Under the pieces are notes generated by a model, which worked only from the letters and a program-made list of their open reading frames with translations, made no database searches and had not been told where the DNA came from. The translations under genes were made by a program, and so were the position numbers. From Microplitis mediator (lineage: Eukaryota > Arthropoda > Insecta > Hymenoptera > Braconidae): DNA of 64,000 nt. Location: the NCBI RefSeq assembly GCF_029852145.1, contig NC_079976.1:16575117-16639116 (forward strand). Reading direction: 5' to 3'. How positions within the stretch are numbered: the stretch's first letter is position 1; the number at the start of each line of letters is the position of its first letter. Shown in pieces: positions 35,713 through 48,060 of the stretch.

Positions 35713-37034
35713 GATAATGGTTTAACATAATTCAGATATACACATGAAGCTGATTCATTTATATGAAATCAAATATACCTGTATGTGTATATGTTTCCCA
35801 TCGATAGCTCCAATGCAATGTGGAAATTGCCATTGCTTTTCGAATTCATCAGCAATTTTCAGCCAATGAGATTTAGTCAAAGGATACGGTAATACTTTTT
35901 CTTTGAGACAACTCCATAGAGCTTGACAAGTTTCGACAATTATATTTGCTGTTGTTGTTAACCCAACTAAATACCGATACGACATCGTTGACATTGAGTC
36001 ACCAGTTGCTAGAAATCTAGAAATTAATTGTTATTATGGTACAATTATGACTACGCTAAATAAATTATCAACTATTTTTAAAAATTCTTTCATTCTTCAG
36101 CTGGAGCTGAAATATGCTCTCTTACAACTTTTTGTTTTGATATTTTCGGGCCAACTAAACATAGAAGCGCTTCAAATTTGACCTGTCATTCGGATGTAAT
36201 TTTCAATTTTTTCAGAATACAAAGAAAGAGTTGGGAATATGGCCTCAAAAAAACCATAGTCTCACCTTAATTTGAATAAAGGATGAATCCAAAATTTTTT
36301 TTGTGTATATTTTTTCTACATTCATGTATAACTAGTTCATTGCATAACAAAGCACTAATAAATCTTTTGCTCCTGATTTTTTTTTTATTTCAGCTTCACG
36401 AATTATTTTTTGACACTGATAAATTCACAATTGATAATCATATTCACCTGCCATTGAAATTTTGATAAGTCACTTAAATTTGATGTAATTATTTCATTAA
36501 TATTTAACATTTATTGTTGTCATAAGTTATTTATTTACTATTACCATGTGTTTTTATAAAAATTAGGTTAAGGACTATCTTCGAGGTATATCTCGAGATA
36601 TCGACTTTCAATGTTCATACATTTTTTCGCCGCTGATTTTTTTAATTTGACGCTGGCGTTTGATGCTGGACGTGTTTTTATTCATTTTAGCTAGGTGGAG
36701 CTATAGTTTGACGCTGAAAGCTAGCGTCAAGCGTCATCATGAGGTTACAACTTGACAGTTATTTGACAATTGAAATTACCGAGATTTGCTGCCCAAATAC
36801 GCCGACAATTTGAAAGCAAAAGTTGGAAAAATCAACTTAATGTGATTGTCTGACGGTAACACTTGTAGTCAAGTGGAATACAGGTTACAGACAATTTACT
36901 GTCATTTTAACCGTAACTTTGCTCTCCAACATTTTCCTTTAAGTTGGCTTCAGGCAACTTCTTAATATGGCAGGCAACTTCTTAATATGGCAGTGGCTTG
37001 GAGTTCACTTGCAGTTATGATGGCTATCAGGGTA

Positions 37035-37204
37035 CTTCCCTAATAACCACTTTAGCTTGAAATTGACAGTAATTTGACATTGAAATTTCCTGAATTTGCT
37101 GACATTTTGACAGCAAAAATTGGAAAGAAAAATTTGCGGTTAATTTTTCCTCAATTTAAAGGTTAATTTTTAATACAAAAAAAAGTCTGTAATGTTCGTT
37201 CTTA
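37035..37204. mobile_element. Foldback family C, copy 3, truncated
   Basis: CCCTAATAACCACTTTAGCTT and the following arm match copy 1 (for example AAATTTGCGGTTAATTTTTCC and AATGTTCGTTCTTA). The match ends at about 37204, so only one arm remains. Confidence 0.6.
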
Positions 37205-37221
37205 ATCAGGTTATGATATTT

Positions 37222-37350
37222 CCCTATCTAAAAATTCCCTTAGAATCCACTCAACTGCGACAAAAACCGCATAGAATCCTATAGACTGTATTGGTTTCTA
37301 TGCAGTTTTTGTCGCAGTTGAGTGGATTCTATGGGAATTTTTGGATAGGG
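37222..37350. mobile_element. MITE (129 bp)
   Basis: CCCTATCTAAAAATTCCC and its near complement at the right end continue into GAATCCACTCAACTGCGACA, giving arms of about 50 bp and a short loop. TT lies on both sides. Class unknown. Confidence 0.6.
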
Positions 37351-37507
37351 TTAGCAGTACGAAATTACTACAATTGTTGCCAAACAATTTTATTGTTTCT
37401 ACAAGATAATACTATAAACAATATAGGCTCACTTGTCTTAAATTATAAATCGATTTCTAATAGTGTATATCAAAATCATTAACAATCAACATGACAAAAC
37501 AAGACAA

Positions 37508-38022
37508 ATCCTATCAAAAACAGATTCTCTGTATAAAATCGCGCCAAGTACACGTTTAAAATTTTTTACAATTAAGAAAAGATTCTTTTTACAAAAAAAA
37601 TGAATCAAATCGAAAAAATACCAAGTACCTAATATAATTCGGAATCATGAAAAACATTTTCATAGAATTGAAAAGAAAATTGAAAAAAAAAAATTTCAAT
37701 GTACTTGGTGTGCCTATAAACTGGAAAAAAAAAAAGAAAATCTAATTTTATTAGAAAATAATTTATATGCGAAATCAATTCTCGAAATTAATTTTGCTTG
37801 AATAAATTTAGTAATGCACACCAAGTGCATTGAAATTTTTTTTTTTTCAATTTTCTTTTCAATTCTATGAAAATGTTTTTCATGATTCCGAATTATATTA
37901 GGTACTTGGTATTTTTTCGATTTGATTTATTTTTTTTGTAAAAAGAATCTTTTCTTAATTGTAAAAAATTTTAAACGTGTACTTGGCGCGATTTTATACA
38001 GAGAATCTGTTTTTGGTAGGAT
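37508..38022. mobile_element. Foldback element D (515 bp)
   Basis: Inverted arms of about 210 bp run from ATCCTATCAAAAACAGATTC to its near complement and share CGCGCCAAGTACACGTTTAA. The spacer (about 37720-37810) has no ORF. Confidence 0.75.
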
Positions 38023-38210
38023 AACAATATTTGCTATTTCTGAGAAAATAATTATACTAAACGTAACGTCTTTTTATTGACCAGGATTTTAGATATCATA
38101 AAGATGTTCTTATAATTATTAGTGATTTAAAAAATTTTAATTAAAGCAATAGAAATATTAAAAATAATTATGCTTGAATTTATCAGATATACATACATAC
38201 ATGTATATTA

Positions 38211-40184
38211 GGGTGTGCCAAAAAAAATCGATAATTTTTTTTTTTGACTCTCCCACGAAAAATTTGTTTGTCAGCCCTAAAAAAAAATTCAGTTAAAATT
38301 TCAGCCCTTAATTTCAATTTTAAGAGGTCCATCATCGATCTCAAAGTTTTCCCATTTAAAAAACATGGGAAAACTATTTTTTTACATTATTTATGGCTGC
38401 AAACTGTGAAGATTTTTTTTTTTGACATTATTGATCAGTGAACCTTCTTAAGCAATAAATTGTCTACAAATAAGTCCGAAGAATCAAATCTGTGCACTCA
38501 ATATTTCGTCTATTAATGACGTTAGAATATGCGAATTTCACGAAAATTCGTTATTTTTACATCTGGAAACTAAACTGTTGGTTGTAGAAAAAAAAATTAA
38601 ATAGTAATTTTGTAGTACATTTGATTCTCTACAAAATTGCCATTAAGAGCTTTTTTGTATGATGAACAGATCAACAGTTATGAGCTCTCGAAGTCTTATT
38701 ATTTAAATTATTTACTTATAACAATTAAAATATTGACTATAAAAAAAAAAATTGAATGGTAATTTTGTAGTACATTTGATTCTCTACAAAATTGTCTTTA
38801 TGATTTCATCTGTATGATGAACAGTTCAATAGTTACGAACTCTTAAAGTCTCAATATTTGAATTATTTACTTATAACAATTAAAGTATTGAGTATAGAGA
38901 CAACAGTTATTTGAAAATTCGGTAAAAAATCCCATACACTACGAATATACGCGGAAATTTAATCTTCCAAAAAAACAGCGTCGATTCCCGCCTCAACCAT
39001 CTCAATCGGTCAATTTGTTCGAGAGATATCGTTAGAGGAAAAATGGTAAAAAACTATTATTTCGGAAAGAACGGCATCCAAAAGTATTTTCGAGCTCGAA
39101 GAGTTCACGACATAGTTTTCGAGCTTAAGGAGCTCGAAAACAGCAAGAAGTTTTAGGGCTGGCCCGCAGGGTTAACCAATAGACAGATTTTTTTTAATTA
39201 AAACAAAAAAAAATTTATTTGTTTAGATTTTTGTAATCAAGGAATAGAAAAAGTAAATAAACAATCAACTATTAATGATATGACGGACTTGTTACGAGTT
39301 TTTTCATATATTTAAAATAGTGCTAAAGAATCTTGATTCAAATTATTCTCAACAGATAATAGGTTAAACCGATAATTTAAATAAATCTATAATTGAGACT
39401 TTTGGAGCTCAAATTTATCGAGCTGTGGAAGATTAAATTTCCGCGTATATTCGTAGTGTATGGGATTTTTTACCGAATTTTCAAATAATTGTTGTCTCTA
39501 TACTCAATACTTTAATTGTTATAAGTAAATAATTCAAATATTGAGACTTTAAGAGTTCGTAACTATTGAACTGTTCATCATACAGATGAAATCATAAAGA
39601 CAATTTTGTAGAGAATCAAATGTACTACAAAATTACCATTCAATTTTTTTTTTTATAGTCAATATTTTAATTGTTATAAGTAAATAATTTAAATAATAAG
39701 ACTTCGAGAGCTCATAACTGTTGATCTGTTCATCATACAAAAAAGCTCTTAATGGCAAATTTGTAGAGAATCAAATGTACTACAAAATTACTATTTAATT
39801 TTTTTTTCTACAACCAACAGTTTAGTTTCCAGATGTAAAAATAACGAATTTTCGTGAAATTCGCATATTCTAACGTCATTAATAGACGAAATATTGAGTG
39901 CACAGATTTGATTCTTTGGACTTATTTGTAGACAATTTATTGCTTAAGAAGGTTCACTGATCAATAATGTCAAAAAAAAAAATCTTCACAGTTTGCAGCC
40001 ATAAATAATGTAAAAAAATAGTTTTCCCATGTTTTTTAAATGGGAAAACTTTGAGATCGATGATGGACCTCTTAAAATTGAAATTAAGGGCTGAAATTTT
40101 AACTGAATTTTTTTTTAGGGCTGACAAACAAATTTTTCGTGGGAGAGTCAAAAAAAAAAATTATCGATTTTTTTTGGCACACCC
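38211..40184. mobile_element. Foldback palindrome E (1974 bp)
   Basis: The ends GGGTGTGCCAAAAAAAATCG and complement are flanked by TA (38209-38210, 40185-40186). The arms of about 760 bp are so similar that the same 65-codon frame is read in both, starting 33 bp from each end. The spacer (about 38971-39428) contains a copy of the dispersed repeat at 18.9-19.3 kb. There is no transposase. Confidence 0.85.
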
Positions 40185-40346
40185 TAATGTATATATATAT
40201 ACAGAATACATTATTGAAAATTTAATTACCATCTTTAAAGTTCAATAATAATTTAAAATAATAGTAAATTGCCGCCTAATGCATTAATAGCGACATCTGT
40301 GATATTGTCTGATAAAACGTATGACGAAATTGTTGATTATTATTTA

Positions 40347-40438
40347 GTCGGGATGGGCAATATTGAAAAAAAAAAATATCGTTAGAAAACATCGATAGTT
40401 GAGAAAAAAACATCGATAGTTGAAATATCGCCCATCCC
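40347..40438. mobile_element. hAT-like MITE (92 bp)
   Basis: GGGATGGGCAATAT is complementary to ATATCGCCCATCCC at the other end. It is flanked by TATTATTTA at 40338-40346 and 40439-40447. An 8-9-bp duplication and this end type fit hAT MITEs. The left side has three extra bases (GTC). Confidence 0.6.
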
Positions 40439-40447
40439 TATTATTTA

Positions 40448-40778
40448 CCCTCGCAGATTTGAATCACGGTGGAAACACGGTGGGTTTGTTCCATTTTACC
40501 ACTGTGATTACGCGGTGTATCCACCGTGATTACACGGTGGCTTGACCACCGTGTATACACGGTGTTTCCACTGTGATTACGCGGTGGATACACCGTGGAA
40601 ACACGGTGGTGAAATAGCACAAGGCCACCGTGGAATTACGCTGGATACACCGCGTAATCACAGTGGATACACTGTGTATACCTGGTGGTGAAAAGGAACA
40701 AACCCACCGTGTAACCACAGTGGATCCACGATGTTTACACTTTCACGTTGTACCCACCGTGATTCAAATCTGCGAGGG
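40448..40778. mobile_element. MITE (331 bp) with internal CACGGTGG repeats
   Basis: Ends CCCTCGCAGATTTGAATC and its complement are flanked by TATTTA (40442-40447, 40779-40784). Inside, CACGGTGG/CCACCGTG motifs recur about every 15-30 bp in both orientations, so the element can fold in several ways. It abuts the hAT-like MITE, and its left duplication lies within that element's right duplication. Confidence 0.7.
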
Positions 40779-40784
40779 TATTTA

Positions 40785-42350
40785 TAATATTCTACGAGTT
40801 TATCGTTCTTATCTGTAAACAGTGCAATTGTAATAACGATTAACTCTCAAGTACATCGTATTAAACATCGATATAGTAAATTAGAAATACATGTAGTTAC
40901 TATATCAACTGATTAATATAAAAATAATAACATAAATGAGTGAATTATACATCATGTATTGACATGCATAGTTTATAGGTTAAACTTGGTAATCGCAACA
41001 TTTATATTAATTAATTGTCAGAATTAATAATATTTACATTTAACGATTAAATTAAATAATCGTCTGTGTATTTTATATTGTTACATCACAAACGCAGAAA
41101 AATTACGAGATATTACATCATGTAAGAAATTATATTAAACATCACACGGTATGTATTCAAAATATTTTTTCAATCCACTTTGAACAAAATACAATTATAT
41201 TTAATTAGTTATGAGAAGAAAAGAAAATTTAGATTTTATTTTTATTAGATAGTTGAGACGCCTGATCTCAACACCTACTTTCCCTTCCTAAGGGACATGT
41301 CAACACATAATTCGTGATATCACAGTGGTCCTGCTTATTTTATTTTTATTATTTAACTTTACTATACAATAACTTTTTAAGTATATTTTCTTAATAATGT
41401 TCTCAATTGATTATCGAAAGGGTCGAATGACGTTTGATTTTTTCAATAACTGAGTCTAATAATTACTTTACATAATTTATTTTTTCATTGTTGGATTGAT
41501 ATTGCATTTGATCCTAATTATTATTACGCTCATTGAATATTTTATTAACAAGTTTAAATGAACTCAAACCTTTATTTTTTGTTTTTCAGGTGGCCTTCAA
41601 ACAATTCAATAAAGTGAACAACTATAAATTATTAAATAAAATTGAAAACATAAATTTGACTTGAACTTATGTAACGATTGAACTGACATCTAACTAAACT
41701 TGAATTTATCTGAAAATTGAACATTTATTGAAAATTATAACAATAGCTAAAACTTTTATTAAAGTATTAAAAAAACAACAACTACAATATAAAAAATAAC
41801 TTACGATTTATCAATTTAAATAAATTATTCAATTTGAAATATTACCTTCCTCAATCCGAATAAACTAATACAATTATATAACACAAGCTTAAACTTATCT
41901 GAATATTAAACTTATATTTGAAGTTATAATAATAACTAAAACTTTTATCAAAATATTAAAAAAACAACTACAATATAAAAAATAACTCACGATTAGTCTA
42001 TCTGAATACATTACTCAACTTGAAATATGTATTCTTAAAATAATATAATAATATTGAAAAAAATAAAAAATTACTGATTAAAATAATTTAACTCACTCAA
42101 ACAAATAAGTTAGTCATACGAATATAAATACAAAATAAGTTCATAATAAAATAATCAAGATTGATTGTATTCAATTGTAACTTAATCATTAAAATAAATA
42201 TTAATTTTAAAAGAACTAACGTTATTTGTACTTATATTTTTGATTACAAGTAAGCTTTTTTCCATGTAATAAAATAAAAATACACAATAAATTATACAAA
42301 ATATTAATTTATTAACTGAAAACTAAAAACTAATTATCTCTTATTACTAG
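40785..42350. repeat. AT-rich interval with an imperfect direct repeat
   Basis: Segments near 41690-41850 and 41890-42030 share AACTAAAACTTTTATYAAARTATTAAAAAAAC and CTACAATATAAAAAATAACT, about 200 bp apart. Nothing else is supported before the Helitron ORF. The Helitron 5' end (TC) could not be fixed. Confidence 0.5.
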
Positions 42351-42370
42351 CAATTTGCTTATGTGCAAAT

Positions 42371-43696
42371 ATGGGACGGCGTAAAATTATACGAACTGCT
42401 GCAGAAGAAGAACACATTAAACGAATGCGACGTGAAAAAGAAAAGGAAAGACAACGTCAACGACGAATTATCAAAGCAAATAAACCACCTAATCATTTCT
42501 CTCCAATAAGATTACCTTCAGACGATTTCAACGCATGTTATATTGTAAATAATAATTCGGAAAATGTTACTATAACCCCTCTGGGCAATGCTAACTCTTC
42601 TTTGGATTCCGCTTCATATGATATTGTGAACAATATTGTAACTATTCCCTCTTCGTCAAGTAATATATCTTCTTCCACGTATTCAGAGAATGAAAATTCG
42701 ATTACCGATCATTCACGATTAGAGTCATTTATACCCGAAGCAACTTCCATATTTACATCTAACAAACAACAGAATTTGAGATCCGATCATGATTATTGCT
42801 TTACTGCATATGACAGTTTTCCTCCATCAATCCCTACAACATTTTCAATATCAGCAGAATCAGAACATCAATATTCTGAAGATAATTGTCATTCTTCGTC
42901 TTTGTATGAATCGAGAACATTTGAAAATTTTCATTCTGATCATAATTATAGTAGATCAAACGAAGAATTGCATTCGGAAGCTTTTATCAATGATAATAAT
43001 AATCGAAATCCGAATCAGCCATTGAGTCAAGTGAATGAAATTAACTTAACACTAACAAATAAGGACAATGAAATTCGAGAGCATTATATTGGTGATATGA
43101 TCGTTAAATGTCATCACTGTAATGCAAAACATTTTGTTGCTGAAAAAGTTTCTAACAAATACTATTCTTTTAATGATTGTTGCCGCCATGGTGAAGTAGA
43201 ATTAAATCAAACAGACCCTCCAGCATTATTAAAATCATTATTTTCAGGAACCCACGAAAAATCACAAAATTTTTTTGATCGTATTAGAAATTTTAGTAGT
43301 TCATTCTCTTTTGCTTCTTTCAATGCTAACTTAACAGATCTTTCTGCTCAAAGACGTGGGCCTTATTGTTTCAAGGTTCAAGGACAGATATATTATCAAG
43401 TAAATACTTCATTATATCCGTTGCCAAATGAATCTCCCAGCTACGGACAATTGTTTTTTGTAGATTCTTCTGAAGCAGCAGAATATAGATCCGAAAGAAA
43501 TTTAAGTTGCGATGTTGATCTTTTGAACGAAATTTACTTGACATACGTCAACATAATGTTTTTGCAAAGTCGTATGAAATGATGAAAAACGTGTTAAAAG
43601 ATAATTCTACAGTTGATTCAGAGGGTAATACAATTGAACCAGAATTAAACTTACTCTTTACATTAAAACCTGAAATGGATGCAAGGCGGTATAATT
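42371..43696 (+). pseudogene. Helitron Rep-helicase, N-terminal block
   Basis: The frame from ATG 42371 has a basic, coiled start (EEEHIKRMRREKEKERQRQRR), a Ser/Asn-rich region, then the conserved Helitron N-terminal zinc region (MIVKCHHCNAKHF, CCRHGEVEL) and GPYCFKVQGQIYYQ. A one-base frameshift near 43545 puts the next part (FAKSYEMMKNVLKD, LLFTLKPEMDARRYN) in another frame, ending at the LTR insertion at 43697. Helitron proteins nick and replicate DNA by a rolling-circle-like mechanism. The first 1.2 kb is otherwise intact. Confidence 0.75.
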
Positions 43697-45393
43697 TGTG
43701 ATGGTGGAGTGGAGTGACCCAGTGAAACAAAACAGAGGACACCTGTGATTTCTCTAAAACTAGTGCTACTACACTAGTTACTATGATTGTTACTTAAAAC
43801 TATTATATTATTGCTATTTTTTTTTACACCTATTGACTTAATACTACTTATCTACTAATTATTATTCTTACATCTACTGGACTATCGTTTATGCTTTAAA
43901 AACTAGGACTAAAATTCTAAATATTATGTTCCTTTGTTTAAACAAATTAATTACTACTGTACTTATACTACTCTATTTATCTATTGACTTAAATTATGGT
44001 TCTATTTCATATGACTTATACTTTTGTATATAATATTCTTTTCATTTTCTTACTTTATTATAAACAGTATTATTTTACTTTAACAATGAGTTATTATTAT
44101 TATTTATACTTATATGGCTGTGTTTTTAAAATCTAAGTCGAATGAATATACCGAGATATAAAATTATATGAATGTAAGGTATAAGTATGTGGATGCGCGG
44201 CCGAGCGAAAATTATTCCAAGTCCTGAGCACCAAACTCAAAGGAAATAAAATAAAAACGCTTATATAGATTTCAAATGAATCGTTTAAAAGTTTTAAGAG
44301 ATTGAAAGAATTATAAAATGAACAGAAATACGAGAAGTATTGGTGAAGTTAAAATAAACTTTAATATTTTAATCATTCATTCTTTCATTTTCTATCCGTC
44401 CGCGCGGATTATCGTCGCTCGCACGGCTAAGTTCTCGGGACTTAGTGTTTGCTTAACGAATTCTTTTCTTTAAATTCAATTTTATCTTTGATAAAATTAA
44501 TTTTACTCGATTTCCTTTGACTTATTAACTCGGGACTTAAAAAATATTTCACAACAGTAGACTCTCGATATCAACACCAGAGGGCGAAGGAATTTATTCC
44601 CGTCCACAGTTACGGCGGATAGTTATTATGATAAAACCGCGCATTTAAGCCCGGAAAGGTAACCTAGTTCTCCAGAGACGTTGTCTGAGAAGACCATTCA
44701 CGGACAACTAATCGGAAACTCTCGTACCAGGCGTCCGACCGGACCAGGTAAGTGCAGTTTTTCATTCTCATGGAGGGTTGAGGGACTCCACCCTGAGGCC
44801 TTCTGCCGAGGGGTGGTGGGTATTTGGGAACCGAGTAGGTGAGGGTCTGTTGGAGACCATCCACTTACCCTCATGGGATGGGACTTCGTGTAGGGCCGAC
44901 GGGGTAGTCGACCAGACTCCCCTGAAGCAACCGGGAATGGGGGTAGACCGCGATTTTAGACCGCGAATCTGTTAGGTATGTGTGTGTGTGTGTGTATATA
45001 TTTTGTGTGACCGCGTAGAATTATTAATAACCAGCGGCATTTTTGTTATTAAACCGCGTTAAAAGTATGGATATTATTTTATTGTAAAGGTAGTAGAACT
45101 GAGCATCGGAGCTCATGTAAAAAAGGTTTTGTTTACTTTCTTATTTAAATAAAGTTTGATTATTTGTTTATTTGTAAAACTGCGTATAAATTAAAGACCC
45201 CTTTTGAACCCTGGACTCCGGCGAGTTAAACCAAGCAAGAAGGGGTAACTGTTTATAATTGTTTAACAAATTACTTATTCATCTAAGTTCTGATTTTCCG
45301 ATATTTAAAATGATCTGTTCGTAATTAATTTGGGTTATATTTAATGTTTGAATTAATAATTTAATTTAAACCGGGTTATTTTTACTCGTTACA
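43697..45393. mobile_element. Solo-LTR-like insertion in the Helitron (1697 bp)
   Basis: Begins TGTGATGGTGG and ends CTCGTTACA, flanked by AATT (43693-43696, 45394-45397). Removal of the insert plus one AATT brings the Helitron frame together. It includes (TG)n at 44979-44996 and no coding frame. TG/CA ends and a 4-bp duplication fit a solo LTR. Confidence 0.7.
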
Positions 45394-47122
45394 AATTTCC
45401 AAAGAGTAAATGAAGTTGCTGCAGTTTTTTTAACGACTGCTGATGGTGAAATTCCCGAATCACATGTGACAATTCAAAATAAAGCAACTAAATCTTTACA
45501 ATGTTTAAGTACCATGAATCCTAATACTGACCCCTGGATTTATCCTCTTTTGTATCCTTATGGTGAACAAGCTTGGCATGCTTCTATATCATATAAAAAT
45601 AAAACTAATCGAAGAGTTACCCGCGCTGATTATTATAAATATCATTTAGCAATCAGAGATAACTTCAATGTTTTTCTAATGGGGCGTCGTTTATCAAAAC
45701 AGTGGGTAGTTGATAGTTACGTTAAAATTGAAAAAGACACATTAAATTATTGTAAATTTTATCAAAAAAAATTGCGAGCTGAATCATATCAAGGTTTAAT
45801 TGATCACTTGCAATCGCGAAGTTCTAATAACAATTCAAGTTCTAACATCGGTAAAATTATTGTGTTACCATCAAGTTTTACGGGTTCTCCACGAAATATG
45901 ATGCAACATTATCAAGATGCAATGTCAATTGTTCGTAAATTCGGCAAACCTGACTTATTTGTTACTATGACATGTAATCCAAAATGGCGAGAAATTACAG
46001 AAAACTTATTACCAGGATAAAGTGCTTCGGGCAGACCCGATTTAGTTGCTCGTGTATTTAATATAAAAAAAGATGCTTTAATTAATATGATCGTAAAACA
46101 GTCTATTTTTGGTTCAGTCATTGCATACAATTGGGTAGTAGAATTCCAAAAACGTGGTTTACCTCATTTACATATATTAATCACATTAATGAAAAGTAGT
46201 AAAATAAAAACTTGTGAACAAGTTGATAAATCAATTTCTGCAGAAATTCCAAATTCTGCAAATAATCCAAACCCATTCGATATTGTAACAAAGAATATGC
46301 TTCATGGCCCTTGTGGAGATTGGTGTCTTATTGACGGAAAATGTTCAAAAAAATTTCCTAAATGCTTCCGAAATGAAACAGCCATGGATGATAATGGATA
46401 TCCTTATTATCGCCGTAAAGATGAAGGAATAACATTTACGCGAAATGATAATGTATTTGATAATCGATATGTTGTACCGTACAATTCGACCTTATTACAA
46501 ACTTTCAGTTGTCATATTAACGTAGATATTGTATCTTCAATTAGAGCAGTTAAATATTTATATAAGTATGTTTACAAAGGTCATGACAAAGCAGCAATAA
46601 CGATAAATGGGACGTTATCGAATACTAGAATAGAAACAGAGTCGAATGAACAATGTGCTTCTCACAGTGTAAATGATAATAATGTAAATGACTATGACGA
46701 AATTCGTAATTTTGTTGATGCTCGCTATGTTGGCCCTGTAGAAGCTGTTTGGCGAATTTTATCAAAAAATTTACAAGATAAAAGTCGTTCAATAACCCGT
46801 TTACCAGTACATTTACCTAATCAGCATAGTATTACTATTAATGACGATTGTGACGATGTTGAACTTCAAAATGCCTTACAGAAACAATCAATGTTATTGG
46901 ACTACTTCAAATTAAATGAGCGTGATCCTAATGCTCGGCAGTACACTTATAGTGACATTCCACTTCATTACGTTTTTAAAAAAGATAGTAATACAAAAAT
47001 CTCAAATTGGGTTCCACGTAAGAAACAATTCAACGTTATAGGTCGAATGTATTCAATAAGCCCTGCTCAAGTTGAATTATTTCATCTCAGGCTATTGTTA
47101 ATTCATATTAAAGGTACTACCA
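45394..47122 (+). pseudogene. Helitron Rep domain block
   Basis: It continues from RVNEVAAVFLTTADGE through the Helitron-like N domain (PWIYPLLYPYGEQAWH) and the Rep domain. The HUH motif is PHLHILIT (about 46159-46182) and the catalytic Tyr region is KYLYKYVYKGHDKA (about 46549-46590). An in-frame TAA at 46018-46020 interrupts it. The block stops at RLLLIHIKG, where the CACTA element begins at 47123. The reading frame after that point (to 47214) is CACTA sequence. Confidence 0.8.
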
Positions 47123-47720
47123 CACTGTTAAAAATTTCCATAGTAATTTTACTAAAATTGTGTAGGAAGTTTTTACGCACCACATTTTCGAAATTATGGA
47201 ACACAGTCTTGTAAATTTACTATACAATTTATCACAACTCAATTTTAAACTATTACAAATCATCTGTCGCAAAAGTACTAATCATTTACTAGACTTATGT
47301 TTAGTAATATTGCTGTACATTATTTGTAATTTCACTAAGCCAAATGTTTCAAATAATTTTAGTAATTTTACAAAAATTTATTGTAATTATACTAGACAAT
47401 TTATACCAATTTAGTTTAGAAAAATTACAAACTATTTGTTGCCGTATTACTAGCATTTAGTAAAAAATGGATTAGTAATCTTACAGTACAATAATTGGAG
47501 TTTTAGCAAACAAATCATATTAAATATTTTTAGTAATTGTACAACAACGTATTGAATTTTTACTACTCAACTTACATCAAGTCAATTTGAAAAAAATACA
47601 AACCGCTCGTTGCAATATTACTATGCATCGGGATATAACTTGCATAGCTTTATTTCAATATCAGACTGAAATTTTACTGAAAAAATTTGTTAAATCAATG
47701 AATGCTACAACAGCGTATTT
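47123..47720. repeat. CACTA left subterminal repeats
   Basis: Many short copies of TTGTAATTTTACTA-like and TTACAAATT-like motifs in both orientations follow the left end. Similar motifs fill the right end. They are probably transposase-binding sites. Open frames here are by-products. Confidence 0.55.
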
Positions 47721-48007
47721 TAGTGTTCAATATAAAATATTTATTGATTATTAATTTATTAATTATTTAACTAACAATTGAACATATGTCATTAATTATA
47801 ACAGGGTTATCAATAATTTATATTATGAAAATACTAACTTAATGCAAACACAAATTTTAAACTTTCTTTGAAAAATAACTAAAATTAAAATTGTTTAAGA
47901 TAATAAATACTTAAAATTTTTTTTAAAGTTAGGTTTAAAGTCGATAATATTTTTTTTCATGATAATCATAAATATTAAATCATAAGAATTTTAAGTATTT
48001 TATTTAT

Positions 48008-48060
48008 TGGTCTCAGTATTATTTAATTGGTCTCAGTATTATTTAATTGGTCTCATCGGT
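48008..48060. repeat. 20-bp tandem repeat over a gene end
   Basis: ATTTAATTGGTCTCAGTATT is repeated about 2.5 times. The last unit contains the stop codon of the CACTA accessory gene, so the repeat may have extended the coding end or the 3' UTR. Confidence 0.7.

Noticed and set aside
38244..40151. Identical 65-codon frames on both strands
   Set aside because: They arise from the two palindrome arms and contain A/T-run peptides; no evidence of a gene.
47123..47214. C-terminal extension of the Helitron Rep frame
   Set aside because: It reads into the CACTA end; the true continuation resumes at 59336.
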